Assembly: GCA_036389255.1 (NCBI GenBank) | Contig: DASVQI010000024.1 | Span: forward strand, 434,001-498,000 | Reading direction: 5' to 3' | DNA: 64,000 bases | From: JACVRN01 sp036389255 | Lineage (GTDB): Bacteria > Acidobacteriota > Blastocatellia > Pyrinomonadales > Pyrinomonadaceae | In this document: piece by piece, positions 35,167-43,984 of the stretch | How the letters are laid out: each line of letters starts with the position of its first letter | Numbering within the stretch: position 1 is the first letter of the stretch | The notes under the pieces: generated by a model | The model's database searches: none | What the model saw: the letters and a program-made list of their open reading frames with translations, nothing else | What the model was told of the DNA's origin: nothing | Program-made: the position numbers and the translations under genes

Positions 35167-35769
35167 ATGCAGTCGCTACTTTTCGACGAGACGCCGTCGG
35201 AGCCGAACGAGACGCTGGCGGAGATTAACGCGGAGATGCTGAGCCGCGCCCGCTCCATGCCGCAGTTGAAGGAACGCGTCTTCATCTTGGGCGAAGGGCC
35301 GGTGGGAGCCCGCGTGGCCGTCGTGGGCGAATCGCCGGGGCCACCCGACATAGATTCGGGCCGCCCCTTCATGGGGCCAGCCGGGCAGATGCTTGAGCGC
35401 ATCCTCGGCAGCATAGGCTTAAAGCGCGATGACTGCTATCTGACCAACACGGTCAAGTACATCTCTACGGGCGAGGAGCTTACGCCTGACATACTCTCCT
35501 TCTTCACGCCCTATCTGCACAGGGAGATGAGGGCCGCGCGCCCGCAGGTAATTATCTCCTTCGGCAACACGCCCACGCGCGCCCTGCTTCGCACAAAAAA
35601 ACCTATCTCGCAGATGCGAGGCACGTTTCACGACTACAACGAATCGCGCCTGATGCCTACCTTCAATCCCGCGTACCTGCTGCGCGACCCGTCGAAGAAG
35701 CGCGAAGCGTGGGAAGACATGAAGAAAGTCAGAGACTACCTGACTGCGGATAAAACAGGGCAAAAGTGA
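35167..35769 (+). CDS. Divergent uracil-DNA glycosylase-like paralogue lacking cluster cysteines
   Basis: 200 residues. Clear family-4 relative of the preceding gene: GESPGPPDIDSGRPFMGPAG (54-73) and LMPTFNPAYLLRDPSKKREA. But it has only one cysteine (Cys90), so none of the four [4Fe-4S] ligands, and Asn167 replaces the motif-2 His. The N-terminus MQSLLFDE contains QSLLF, again like a clamp-binding peptide. Either it is a glycosylase with altered specificity or an inactive DNA-binding paralogue; sequence cannot decide. ATG at 35167 follows the hairpin; the gene ends in another hairpin that leads directly to priA. Confidence 0.82.
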   Translation: MQSLLFDETPSEPNETLAEINAEMLSRARSMPQLKERVFILGEGPVGARVAVVGESPGPPDIDSGRPFMGPAGQMLERILGSIGLKRDDCYLTNTVKYISTGEELTPDILSFFTPYLHREMRAARPQVIISFGNTPTRALLRTKKPISQMRGTFHDYNESRLMPTFNPAYLLRDPSKKREAWEDMKKVRDYLTADKTGQK

Positions 35770-35832
35770 AGAAAGAGAAGGCGCGCCCGTCGTCTTCACT
35801 TTTGCCTTTTTACTTTTGCCTTTATAGTTCTC
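35757..35832. repeat. Intergenic hairpin element, type F copy 2
   Basis: GGGCAAAAGTGAAGAAAGAG on the left, GTCTTCACTTTTGCC and TTTTTACTTTTGCC on the right. The upstream gene's TGA lies in the left arm (CAAAAGTGAAG), and priA starts 4 bp after the element. Confidence 0.75.
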
Positions 35833-35835
35833 TTC

Positions 35836-38376
35836 GTGCAGAGACGTTTCGCAATCTCCGAAAAACTCTATTCTTCAAACGAAGCCGACGGCGCACAGAA
35901 AGCCTCCGCGCAGAGCTATGCGGAAGTGGCCATCCCCGTGCGCGTCATGCAGACCTTCACTTACCGGTTGCCTGCCGCGCTCAGGCGCGACGCGCAGGTC
36001 GGCTCGCGCCTGCTGGTTCCCTTCGGTCGAAAGCGCGTCACGGGCTACATCGTCGCGCTGCATGACGAGTTAGACCGTGCGGCCGACTTGACAGACCAAG
36101 CGGTAAAGGACGCGGAAGAGCTGCTTGATGCCGAGCCGCTCGTCACTCCTGAGATTCTGGAGATTACACGTTGGGTAGCTGACTATTACGCAGCGCCGTG
36201 GGGCGAGGTGCTGAAGGCTGCGCTGCCCGCAGGGCTTAATGCCACGGTCGAGCAGGTGCTGTCAATTACGGCTGAAGGCCGAGACGAGCTTGCGCGTCTT
36301 CCCATTCACCGCACGGCCACGGCCAAGGCTCGCGCGCTACGCATCCTCGCGGACGAAGGCGAAGCGAGCTTGCGTACTATTGCCCGTCACATAGGCGAAG
36401 CTCGCGCAAGCGCCGTCGCGCGCGAGTTGGAGCGAGCAGGCTGGATTAGGCTCACGCATCGCGCCCGGAGCGTGCTGGCGAAAGCCAAGCGGCGAAAGGC
36501 CGTGCGACTTCTGCCCGTAGAAGCTCAAGCTCAGACGGAGTCGGCTCGCACTCTCTCCGCAGCCCAAACCAGAATCATTGAGACACTGATGGCGGACGGC
36601 GGCGAGATAGCCTTCACGGACTTGCTTGAGCAAGCCGAAGTTTCCGCCGCGCCGATTCAGTCTCTTGAGCGGCGCAAGATTGTAGAAATCTTCGTGCGCG
36701 ATGTCAGGCGCGACCCGCTCGCGGACGCCGTGCTGCCCGACACCGAAGCCCTTCACTTAACAGGCGCGCAGGAAGATGCGCTGCGCGAGATTGAAGCGCC
36801 TATGGCAGAGGGAGTCTACGCGGCCTTTCTTCTTCACGGCGTGACGGGGAGCGGGAAGACAGAAGTTTACATACGCGCCATGCGAGCCGCGCTTGAGAGA
36901 GGCCGCGCCGCAATGATGCTCGTGCCTGAGATTGCCCTGACGCCTGTCTTCTCCAGACGCCTGCGAGCGCACTTCGGAGACCGCGTAGCCATCTTTCATT
37001 CGTCTCTGACCACGGGCGAGCGCTTCGACGAATGGAGCCGCCTCAAGCGCGGTGACGCTCGCGTGGTCATCGGCACTCGCTCGGCAGTCTTTGCGCCCGT
37101 CTCAGACCTCGGCCTTGTAGTCATAGACGAAGAGCACGAGACATCTTATCGTCAACACGAGTCCCCCTTTTACAACGGGCGCGACACGGGGATAGTTCGA
37201 GCAAGACAAGCGGGCGCGGTCGTCGTGCTCGGCTCAGCGACTCCTTCGCTTGAATCATTTCACAACGCGAAGAGCGGCAAGTATCGCTACGTTCACCTGC
37301 CGGAGAGAATCAACAACCGCGCGATGGCGCAGGCCGAAATCATAGACATGCGCTCGAGCTTCGCCAAGGCGGGCAAGCCTGAGATTTTTGCCGACGAGCT
37401 TCTTGCGGCCATAGAAGAGACGCACGCGCTGGGCCACCAATCCATCATCCTGCTCAACCGTCGAGGCTATTCCAGCTTCGTCTTGTGCCGCACCTGCGGC
37501 GAGTCCATACGCTGCAACAACTGCGACGTCACGCTCACTTATCATCGCTCGGAGTCCAGCCTGCTCTGCCACTACTGCAACCTGCGGCGGGCCGCGCCCA
37601 CGCGCTGCCCTTCCTGCGCTGGCAAATATATCTACTACGTGGGTGAAGGCACGGAGCAGATAGAAGAGATTCTGCGGCAGCGATTTCCAAGCCTGCGGAT
37701 AGCGCGTCTCGACCGCGATACCACGGTACGGCGCAAGCTCTTCGAGCGCACCATTCTTGAGTTCGGCGCTGGCGACTTGGACATGCTCGTCGGCACGCAG
37801 ATGCTTGCCAAAGGACACGACTTTCCGAACGTCACGCTGGTCGGAGTAGTCTCCGTTGACGCGGGACTCGCGCTGCCGGACTTTCGCTCAGCCGAGCGCG
37901 CGTTCCAGTTGATTACGCAGGTGGCCGGTCGCGCCGGTCGCGGCCAACTGCCCGGGCGCGTCCTTATACAAACCTACCACCCGAATCACTACGCGCTGCG
38001 ACACGCGGCGGCTCAGGATTATCAGGGCTTTTACGAAGAGGAGATTCGCTACCGCAAGACACTCAGTTACCCGCCCTTCGTCTCGCTGGCGTCTATGCTG
38101 GTTCACGGCGACGAGTTGGGGCGGACGCAGGCCACTGCGTCAGAGATAAGACGCGCGCTGGATGAAGCCAACAATGAGCAGTCCTGCCGAATCTTAGGCC
38201 CCGCTCCGGCTCCGCTCTCCCGCCTGCGCGGCGAGCACCGCATACAGATTCTATTGAAATCGCGCAGCCGCCCGCGACTCAGGCAAGTTATAGACATGGC
38301 TCTGGCCGAAGCTGCCACGCGCGGCGCGGACATGCGCGCCGTCAACCTTGAGATTGACCCGGTGAATCTGATGTAA
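35836..38376 (+). CDS. priA: Primosomal protein N' (replication restart helicase)
   Basis: 846 residues. PriA recognises stalled forks, and reloads the replisome. YAEVAIPVRVMQTFTYRLP (~28-46) starts the 3'-DNA-binding domain; helicase motifs include GVTGSGKTEVY (Walker A), VIDEEHETSYRQ (DEEH box), GSATPSLES and the C-terminal QVAGRAGRG. Two zinc sites are formed by CRTCGESIRCNNC and CHYC...CPSC (around 550-600). GTG at 35836 is the start. It follows two uracil glycosylase-like genes, forming a repair/replication group. Confidence 0.95.
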   Translation: MQRRFAISEKLYSSNEADGAQKASAQSYAEVAIPVRVMQTFTYRLPAALRRDAQVGSRLLVPFGRKRVTGYIVALHDELDRAADLTDQAVKDAEELLDAEPLVTPEILEITRWVADYYAAPWGEVLKAALPAGLNATVEQVLSITAEGRDELARLPIHRTATAKARALRILADEGEASLRTIARHIGEARASAVARELERAGWIRLTHRARSVLAKAKRRKAVRLLPVEAQAQTESARTLSAAQTRIIETLMADGGEIAFTDLLEQAEVSAAPIQSLERRKIVEIFVRDVRRDPLADAVLPDTEALHLTGAQEDALREIEAPMAEGVYAAFLLHGVTGSGKTEVYIRAMRAALERGRAAMMLVPEIALTPVFSRRLRAHFGDRVAIFHSSLTTGERFDEWSRLKRGDARVVIGTRSAVFAPVSDLGLVVIDEEHETSYRQHESPFYNGRDTGIVRARQAGAVVVLGSATPSLESFHNAKSGKYRYVHLPERINNRAMAQAEIIDMRSSFAKAGKPEIFADELLAAIEETHALGHQSIILLNRRGYSSFVLCRTCGESIRCNNCDVTLTYHRSESSLLCHYCNLRRAAPTRCPSCAGKYIYYVGEGTEQIEEILRQRFPSLRIARLDRDTTVRRKLFERTILEFGAGDLDMLVGTQMLAKGHDFPNVTLVGVVSVDAGLALPDFRSAERAFQLITQVAGRAGRGQLPGRVLIQTYHPNHYALRHAAAQDYQGFYEEEIRYRKTLSYPPFVSLASMLVHGDELGRTQATASEIRRALDEANNEQSCRILGPAPAPLSRLRGEHRIQILLKSRSRPRLRQVIDMALAEAATRGADMRAVNLEIDPVNLM

Positions 38377-38516
38377 AGGCAATCAGCAATCAGCAGTCAG
38401 CTATGACCTTTTGATTTGCGCTTTTCCTATTGACGATTCAAAATCACTACAAGCTACTTGAACACTTTTGAGCCGTTCTGTGCTGGCGGCTGATAGCTGA
38501 AAGCCGATTGCTTCCT
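38377..38516. repeat. Intergenic element, type E copy 2 (AATCAGC words)
   Basis: GGCAATCAGCAATCAGCAGT on the left arm and GGCTGATAGCTGAAAGCCGA with TTGC on the right, 77 nt apart. It occupies the whole priA-lpxD gap. Same word family as the hairpin in the btuB riboswitch. Confidence 0.7.
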
Positions 38517-39572
38517 ATGAAACTTGAAGAACTGGCAGAGCGAACCAGCGCTCGTGTTGAGGGCAACGCCGATGTTGAGATTAAAGGCGCTGCCGGGTTG
38601 GACATTGCGGAAGCGGGCGACGTCACTTTCTTAGCCAACAAGCGGTACACGCCGCAGGTTGAGAGGACGCGCGCCTCCGCCATCTTCGTGAGCGAGGATG
38701 CGGAGATTAGCCGAAAGGACATCAGCCTGCTTCGCACACCCGACCCCTATCTTGCCTACACGCGCGCCCTCATAATCTTTTATCCCGAACCGCAGCCCGA
38801 GCCTTTCATTCATCCTTCGGCGGTGATTGATGCGACGGCCCGCTTAGGCGAAGGCGTCTGGATAGGGGCCAACGCCGTCATCGGGCGCGAAGCTGAAATC
38901 GGCGCAAGGGTTCGCATCCATCCGAACGCGACCATTTATGACCGGGTGCAGGTAGGCGACGACTCCGTAATTCATTCCGGCGTCTCCCTGCGCGAAGGGA
39001 CGATAGTTGGCAAACGCGTCATCGTACATAACAACACTGTCGTAGGCTGCGACGGCTTCGGCTTCGCAAAGGACGAGGCGGGCCACTGGCTCAAGATTCC
39101 GCAGACGGGCCGAGTAGTCGTTGAAGACGATGTTGAGATAGGAGCTAACACGGCTATTGACCGCGCCTCCGTGGGAGAAACGCGTATAGGGCGCGGGACT
39201 AAGCTGGACAATCTTGTGCAGGTCGGCCACTCCTGCTCTGTAGGCGAAGATACGCTGCTCTGCGGACAGGTCGGTCTTGCAGGAAGCACCAAGGTCGGCA
39301 ATCGAGTCATTCTCGCCGGTCAGGTGGGCGTGGGCGGCCACCTCTCCATAGGCGACGACGCGGTTCTGATGGCACAGGCCGGGGTCTTTTACGACGTTCC
39401 TCCCAAGAGCGTCTATTCAGGTGGTATCCCCGCCTTCGACCATAAAGAATCTCTACGCACGATGGCCGCCATCAGAAAGCTGACTGAGATGCAGCGCACC
39501 CTGCGCGCACTTGAAAAGCGGCTCAAGGAGATGGAAGAGCAGATAGCTGCTCCGGGCAAGGAAACAACTTGA
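38517..39572 (+). CDS. lpxD: UDP-3-O-acylglucosamine N-acyltransferase
   Basis: 351 residues; third step of lipid A synthesis, adding an N-linked 3-hydroxyacyl chain. N-terminal domain (~1-100) includes LDIAEAGDVTFLANKRY; then a left-handed beta helix of hexapeptide repeats (~108-315) and a C-terminal helix. HNNTVVGCDGFGFAKDE, with the catalytic His region, is canonical. ATG at 38517 is preferred; a TTG three codons earlier exists. lpxA, fabZ and lpxB are not adjacent. Together with waaF/gmhB at 62-64 kb this shows an LPS outer membrane. Confidence 0.94.
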   Translation: MKLEELAERTSARVEGNADVEIKGAAGLDIAEAGDVTFLANKRYTPQVERTRASAIFVSEDAEISRKDISLLRTPDPYLAYTRALIIFYPEPQPEPFIHPSAVIDATARLGEGVWIGANAVIGREAEIGARVRIHPNATIYDRVQVGDDSVIHSGVSLREGTIVGKRVIVHNNTVVGCDGFGFAKDEAGHWLKIPQTGRVVVEDDVEIGANTAIDRASVGETRIGRGTKLDNLVQVGHSCSVGEDTLLCGQVGLAGSTKVGNRVILAGQVGVGGHLSIGDDAVLMAQAGVFYDVPPKSVYSGGIPAFDHKESLRTMAAIRKLTEMQRTLRALEKRLKEMEEQIAAPGKETT

Positions 39573-39683
39573 CACCATCCGAGAGCACGGGCATAATCTC
39601 CAATTGAAAATGGATTTCATTTTCGCCCAGAGATACAGGCGAGCTTGAAATCGTTTCAAAAAGTTCCCTTTGGAGAGTTTCCC

Positions 39684-39974
39684 GTGCAAGGCAATCATAA
39701 AGCTGTACAAATCCTTGATTCCCCACATGACGACGAGCGTGTAGAAGTGCTTCTGGAAGAACGTGACGGCACGGAGCGCGTAATCCTCAAATACTCCACA
39801 TGGGTAGAGGGACTGGGCTGGTGTGGGCAGAAGACCATAAATCTAGACGGCGCGCACCTTGATGACCTGCATCGCGCGCTGACGGTCGCGCGCCACCACA
39901 TAAACCGTAAACGCACGGAAGCAGGGCAGATAACGCAGCCCGCCACCGTGATACAGTTGCCGACAGTAGCCTGA
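39684..39974 (+). CDS. Small conserved-looking protein, unknown
   Basis: 96 residues from GTG at 39684, which has GGAGAG 6 nt upstream; the frame is open to 39645 but without a ribosome site. The sequence is beta-rich then helical: HKAVQILDSPHDDERVEVL, VILKYSTWVEGLGWCGQKTI, LDDLHRALTVARHHINRKR. No family recognised. It lies 111 bp after lpxD and converges on the ferritin-like gene. Confidence 0.62.
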   Translation: MQGNHKAVQILDSPHDDERVEVLLEERDGTERVILKYSTWVEGLGWCGQKTINLDGAHLDDLHRALTVARHHINRKRTEAGQITQPATVIQLPTVA

Positions 39975-39999
39975 AGCCTTTTGTAGCGTAGGGGATAGA

Positions 40000-40052
40000 A
40001 AAATAAGAAGGCAAGCCTCAGAGCAAATCTCTGAGGCTTGCCTTCTTATTTT
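40000..40052. terminator. Perfect bidirectional terminator
   Basis: A 24-bp perfect stem: AAAATAAGAAGGCAAGCC plus TCAGAG (40000-40023) against 40029-40052, 5-nt loop CAAAT. The outer AAAA/TTTT gives U tracts both ways. It serves the small gene and the ferritin-like gene. Confidence 0.88.
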
Positions 40053-40076
40053 CGTAAAGCTTTAGAGGGGCTCGAC

Positions 40077-40538
40077 TTAACCTACCTGCCGGAGTGTGAT
40101 TTTCTCCCGTGTGACGTTGGCTCTGCGCTCGGAGGTCAGCTTTTCCAGTTCCTCTATGTGAATCTGTTCCTTGGCTATGCGCTCTTCCAGCATAAAGCGC
40201 GTAGGGAGGTCTGCGTCCGTGCAGGATTCCCAAGCGGCCATGTAGGTTGCTATCCCCTCTCTCTCAAGCTCCAAGTCCTGTCTGAGCATATCTTTAAGCT
40301 CGGTCGCCTGACGAATCATGGCGGGCTCCACGGTCGGGATGCCGCCAAGGGCAACAATCTTGTCTCCGAGCGTGCGGGCGTGGTCACTCGCTTCCTCGCT
40401 CTGGTCGCGGAAGAACTCGCAATAGACTTCACGCTCGATGCCTGTAATTAGAAAGCTATGCTGCATATACTGAATAATTGCAGCCAGTTCTATGCTCAAG
40501 GCCCGGTTCAAATTGTCAATCAAGGTAGTATTAGCCAT
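40077..40538 (-). CDS. Ferritin-like (bacterioferritin/Dps-type) diiron protein
   Basis: 153 residues from ATG at 40538 (GGGAGG just upstream). Four-helix bundle with diiron-type ligands: Glu of SIELAAIIQY (~17), EEASDHARTL giving ExxH, Glu of LELEREGIATYM and EQIHIEEL near the end. Residues match bacterioferritin-like proteins, which oxidise and store iron or protect DNA; no heme-ligand Met can be identified. It is monocistronic between hairpin terminator and SDR gene. Confidence 0.82.
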   Translation of the reverse strand: MANTTLIDNLNRALSIELAAIIQYMQHSFLITGIEREVYCEFFRDQSEEASDHARTLGDKIVALGGIPTVEPAMIRQATELKDMLRQDLELEREGIATYMAAWESCTDADLPTRFMLEERIAKEQIHIEELEKLTSERRANVTREKITLRQVG

Positions 40539-40711
40539 CTCGCCTCCCACGTCTTTAACCACACGCGCTTTTTAGAGAAAACTATGCGGATAATACGCGG
40601 GCGCAGCCTGCCTGTCAACAATAAACTCTTTAGAATCAGTAACTTAATTTTGAAATTCGATTTCGATTCCAGCTAGAGCTACCCGGGGTGGCTGGCAAGA
40701 TTGAATTGCTC

Positions 40712-41461
40712 TTAGGTTACCGCGCCGCCGTCTACTATGACGACTTCGCCGTTCATGAAGCTGTTGCGGTCGGAAACCATAAAGGCGGCGTATTCGGCCA
40801 ACTCCTCGGGACGTCCCAGTCGCCCGCGCGCCACCCAGAATTCGTGCATCTCCAGCAGCCTGTCGGGCAGCGTGTGCGCAAGGTCTGTGTCGAAGATTCC
40901 TGCGGCGATGGCGTTGACGGTGACTCCGAAGGTGGCCGCCTCGCGCGAGAGACATTTGGTAAAGCCTATAACTGCTGCCTTTGAGGTGGCGTAATGGACG
41001 GAGGTCGGGAGAGCCCGTATAGCGCCTATGGAAGTGATGTTGAGGATGGTTCCCTTCCTCTGGCGAATCATCTGCTTGTAGATTGGCTTGGTGACGGCGA
41101 AGAGGCCGTTGACGTTCGTGTTGATGACTTCGTCCCAGGCGCGGTCAGTGGTGGTGGCAAAGTTATCGCCGCGATTGATGGCGGCGTTATTGACCAGAAT
41201 GTCCACTCCGCCCCACTCTTCGATTAGCTGGCGCGTCAGGCGCTTCATGCCCACACGGTCTGTGATGGAGACTTTGAAGGCGTGCGCCCGTTTGCCTAGG
41301 GCTCTTATTTTCTCTGCGACCTGTTCGGCCAAATCGTCGCGCGCGTTGTAGTTGAAGGCTACGTCCGCGCCCTCGCGCGCGAAGATTTCGCAGAGCGCCG
41401 CGCCTATGCCGCGCGAGCCGCCCGTGATAAAAGCACGTTTCCCCTCAAGCAAGAGACTCAA
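40712..41461 (-). CDS. SDR oxidoreductase, FabG-like
   Basis: 249 residues from TTG at 41461, which has GGGAGAAGA 7 nt upstream. Longer starts run into the terminator hairpin at 41480-41517. TGGSRGIGAALCE is the cofactor loop, NNAAINR the structural motif, Ser of NITSIGA and Tyr/Lys of HYATSKAAV the catalytic residues. C-terminus MNGEVVIVDGGAVT is typical of 3-oxoacyl-ACP reductase-like SDRs. Substrate unknown. Downstream of the glycosyltransferase gene but separated by a terminator. Confidence 0.9.
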   Translation of the reverse strand: MSLLLEGKRAFITGGSRGIGAALCEIFAREGADVAFNYNARDDLAEQVAEKIRALGKRAHAFKVSITDRVGMKRLTRQLIEEWGGVDILVNNAAINRGDNFATTTDRAWDEVINTNVNGLFAVTKPIYKQMIRQRKGTILNITSIGAIRALPTSVHYATSKAAVIGFTKCLSREAATFGVTVNAIAAGIFDTDLAHTLPDRLLEMHEFWVARGRLGRPEELAEYAAFMVSDRNSFMNGEVVIVDGGAVT

Positions 41462-41479
41462 ACTCTGTTCTTCTCCCAA

Positions 41480-41517
41480 AACGCGCCCGCCGCGAAAATC
41501 AGCGAGGCGGGCGCGTT
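41480..41517 (-). terminator. Terminator of the glycosyltransferase gene
   Basis: On the minus strand AACGCGCCCGCC pairs with GGCGGGCGCGTT around an AAAATC-type loop, followed by TTTT. It separates the glycosyltransferase from the SDR gene. Confidence 0.82.
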
Positions 41518-41592
41518 AATCTTAAAGCCGTATAGCTGTCTTGATGCGAGAATTAAAGCTTAAACCACAGGCTACAGTCAAACTCCTAAGGC

Positions 41593-42801
41593 TCAAACCA
41601 CCCTCTGGGTGGCTTCCACTAGCACGGGCTCTTCTCTGGCCATCACGGGCGCAGGGATGAGCGCCGTAATCTCTTCTACTATGCGGCGCGTGGAATTGGG
41701 GATGGCGAGCCCGACCGTCGCGGCGCGCATGGCCGCGTAGTGCTTCGTGTCTTCCATCATGCGGCGAATGACCGGCACTATGTCCTGCGCCTGCTCAAGC
41801 AAGATGCCCGCGCCGCGCCTTACAAGCATATTCGCGGAGCCTGCCTCCTGCGGCATGGGCGGCGTAGTGGCGTCGGCTATCACGGGAAGGCGGCAGGCCA
41901 TTGCTTCAAAAGTTGTCAGGCCGCCGAGCTTTGAAATCATCACGTTGGCGGCGCACATCAACTGCTCCACCTGCTCAGAGTAGCCTATAACTTTAATGGG
42001 AAAGGGCGCGTTCTTTGCGACCTCTTCGGCTTCGGCTCGCAGCTCTTCATTACGCCCGGCGAGGAAGATTGCCTGCACGTCCAGCTCACCGCGCACAAGC
42101 TCCCGAAAGATGTGCGGGATGTTGCCGCCGCCTACCCAGCCCGCGTTGACGAAGACGGTGAACTTCTCCGGGTCTAGGCCGAGAGCGCGGCGAGCGGCCT
42201 GCGCGGCATCTTCGCCCGGAAACTGAAACTTCGGATGCACGGGCATGCCGGAGACTTTTATGCGCTCAGGCTCAACGCCGTAGTCTATAAGCTGCTGGCG
42301 TGCCTCTTCGCTTGCGACCAGATAAAGAGAGACGTCGTCGCAGGCCCAGCCTTTCCAGAATCCGTAGCAGGGGTCTGTGACGACTGTGATGAGCGGAATC
42401 TTATCCGCGAGCTTCAGCTCTTTGAGGACGCGCGCGATTCCGTGCTGAGTCAGGGGATGAACGCTGACTACAACGTGCGGGCACCAGCGCTCGAACTGTT
42501 CTTTGACGTAGCCGAGCGTGCGATTGAGGAAGAAATCTCTGGTTTCGGGGCGAAAGCGATTGACGGCCCAGTACAGATACTTCATCCAGTGCTGTCTGTT
42601 CCGCAGTATCCAGTTATAAATCGCCACCATCTTCTTCGTGACGGCGTGCGATTCTTCAATGGCCCGCACCACTCGCACGGCATAACTCTGGCCGTGGAAG
42701 AACTTCTGCACGCCCGCGACAATAGCCGCAGCCGCAGAGCGATGCCCCCCGCCCGTGTCGGAAGAGATAATTAAGATTTTCGGGACTCTTGCCCTAAACA
42801 T
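41593..42801 (-). CDS. MGDG-synthase-like glycosyltransferase (GT28)
   Basis: 402 residues from ATG at 42801; longer frames overlap the upstream gene. The N-terminal domain has ILIISSDTGGGHRSAAAAIV, the MGDG synthase signature (PF06925), and the C-terminal half a GT28/MurG-like nucleotide-sugar site: VNAGWVGGGNIPHIF, GYSEQVEQLMCAANVMISK, GGLTTFEAMACRLPVI. Relatives transfer galactose or glucose to diacylglycerol at the inner face of the membrane. No signal peptide. It is 19 bp after the radical SAM gene, so the two are probably cotranscribed. The acceptor lipid is unknown. Confidence 0.86.
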   Translation of the reverse strand: MFRARVPKILIISSDTGGGHRSAAAAIVAGVQKFFHGQSYAVRVVRAIEESHAVTKKMVAIYNWILRNRQHWMKYLYWAVNRFRPETRDFFLNRTLGYVKEQFERWCPHVVVSVHPLTQHGIARVLKELKLADKIPLITVVTDPCYGFWKGWACDDVSLYLVASEEARQQLIDYGVEPERIKVSGMPVHPKFQFPGEDAAQAARRALGLDPEKFTVFVNAGWVGGGNIPHIFRELVRGELDVQAIFLAGRNEELRAEAEEVAKNAPFPIKVIGYSEQVEQLMCAANVMISKLGGLTTFEAMACRLPVIADATTPPMPQEAGSANMLVRRGAGILLEQAQDIVPVIRRMMEDTKHYAAMRAATVGLAIPNSTRRIVEEITALIPAPVMAREEPVLVEATQRVV

Positions 42802-42820
42802 GTAATCAGTTCTGTCAGCC

Positions 42821-43984
42821 CTAAGCTTTAACGGTAATGCCTGCGGCTTCCTGCTCTTCCCTCTCATGATTACGGCGCGCCTTCTTCATCTCGCGCTCAA
42901 GGCGCTTGATTTGAATCAGGTGCTTCGGGTTGAAGGGCAGGCTTGGGTAGTAACAGTTGGACTCGTGCGTGCAGAAGCAACCGTCGGCGGCCTTCTTGCG
43001 CCGCTCCTTCATGGCCGGAGAGAGCCATAGCTGTTGGAAATTCCAGTCGAAGTCGCGCAGGTTCCCGACCGCTTCCAGATTCTCGCACGAAGAGACTGTG
43101 CCTTCGTCATAGATGACCGCGCCTGCGGTTCCGGCGTAGCAGGTCAGTTGCGCCTTCTGCTCTTCCTTGGTCTTGGAAATCAGGCCGTGCATGTAGATGT
43201 CAATCGCGGCCTTGAAGAAGCCAGCGTCGCCGCCGTAGTTATTCTTGATGGCGGCGTGGCGCGAGTCGTCGTCAATCATTTGAGCCAGCCGGGCGTAACG
43301 CTCGTGGTCTATGTCCAGCTCGATGGGGTCTGCTGACGGAGGCCGTATGTAGTTGAAGTTGACCTTGTCCGGCTTCAGGTCGTATTTAAGAAAGTCGTAC
43401 CACTCGAAGATAGTGTTCTGGTTCGAGTTCATGAAGCAGGTGCAGGTCTGTATGTCCAGACGCGGGTACTCTTTTTTAATCGCCTGAAGCTGCCGCGCTG
43501 TGTCAATCGCCAAATCCCAAGAGCCCGGCTTTTGTCTAATCTTCTCGTGCTGGTCTTTGAGGCCGTCTATGCCGAGCGCAACCGTCACGTTGAGGCCGGG
43601 GCATTCCTGAAGGATGCGCGTCACGTCCGGCATGATTCGCTTCTGAATCTGGCCGTTCGACATCAGGTAGACGGATTCGAGCCGGTTGTTCTGATGAAAG
43701 GCGCGAACGATTTCCGGCAGGTCTTTGCGCGTGAAAGGCTCGCCGCCCGCTATGATGAGGACGCCTAAATTTCCTCCGAGCGTCTGGGAAATCTTCTCCA
43801 GCTCGTGCGTCTTCATTTGCAGCTTCTTGCGCGGTCGGTCGTCCAGCTCGTCCGTGAAAAAGCAGTGCGTACAGCGCATGTCGCAGACGCTCGTGACCAA
43901 AATATTCAACAGCACGGGCGCGAATGGCTGTCCCACAGCAAGGCGCGCGTACCGCTTCAAAAGCTCTCGTGTCGTATAATCCAT
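42821..43984 (-). CDS. Radical SAM/SPASM-type protein
   Basis: 387 residues from ATG at 43984 (GGTGAAAAG upstream). CDMRCTHCF (CxxxCxxC) binds the SAM-cleaving [4Fe-4S] cluster; GGEPF follows. The C-terminal part has further cysteines: CYAGTAGAVIYDEGTVSSCE, and FCTHESNCYYP, which resemble a SPASM auxiliary-cluster region. A basic tail (KRLEREMKKARRNHERE) ends the protein. Not a close match to HpnH or to known peptide-modifying groups. Its partner is the lipid-type glycosyltransferase immediately downstream, suggesting a lipid or glycolipid modification; that is inference. Confidence 0.85.
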   Translation of the reverse strand: MDYTTRELLKRYARLAVGQPFAPVLLNILVTSVCDMRCTHCFFTDELDDRPRKKLQMKTHELEKISQTLGGNLGVLIIAGGEPFTRKDLPEIVRAFHQNNRLESVYLMSNGQIQKRIMPDVTRILQECPGLNVTVALGIDGLKDQHEKIRQKPGSWDLAIDTARQLQAIKKEYPRLDIQTCTCFMNSNQNTIFEWYDFLKYDLKPDKVNFNYIRPPSADPIELDIDHERYARLAQMIDDDSRHAAIKNNYGGDAGFFKAAIDIYMHGLISKTKEEQKAQLTCYAGTAGAVIYDEGTVSSCENLEAVGNLRDFDWNFQQLWLSPAMKERRKKAADGCFCTHESNCYYPSLPFNPKHLIQIKRLEREMKKARRNHEREEQEAAGITVKA

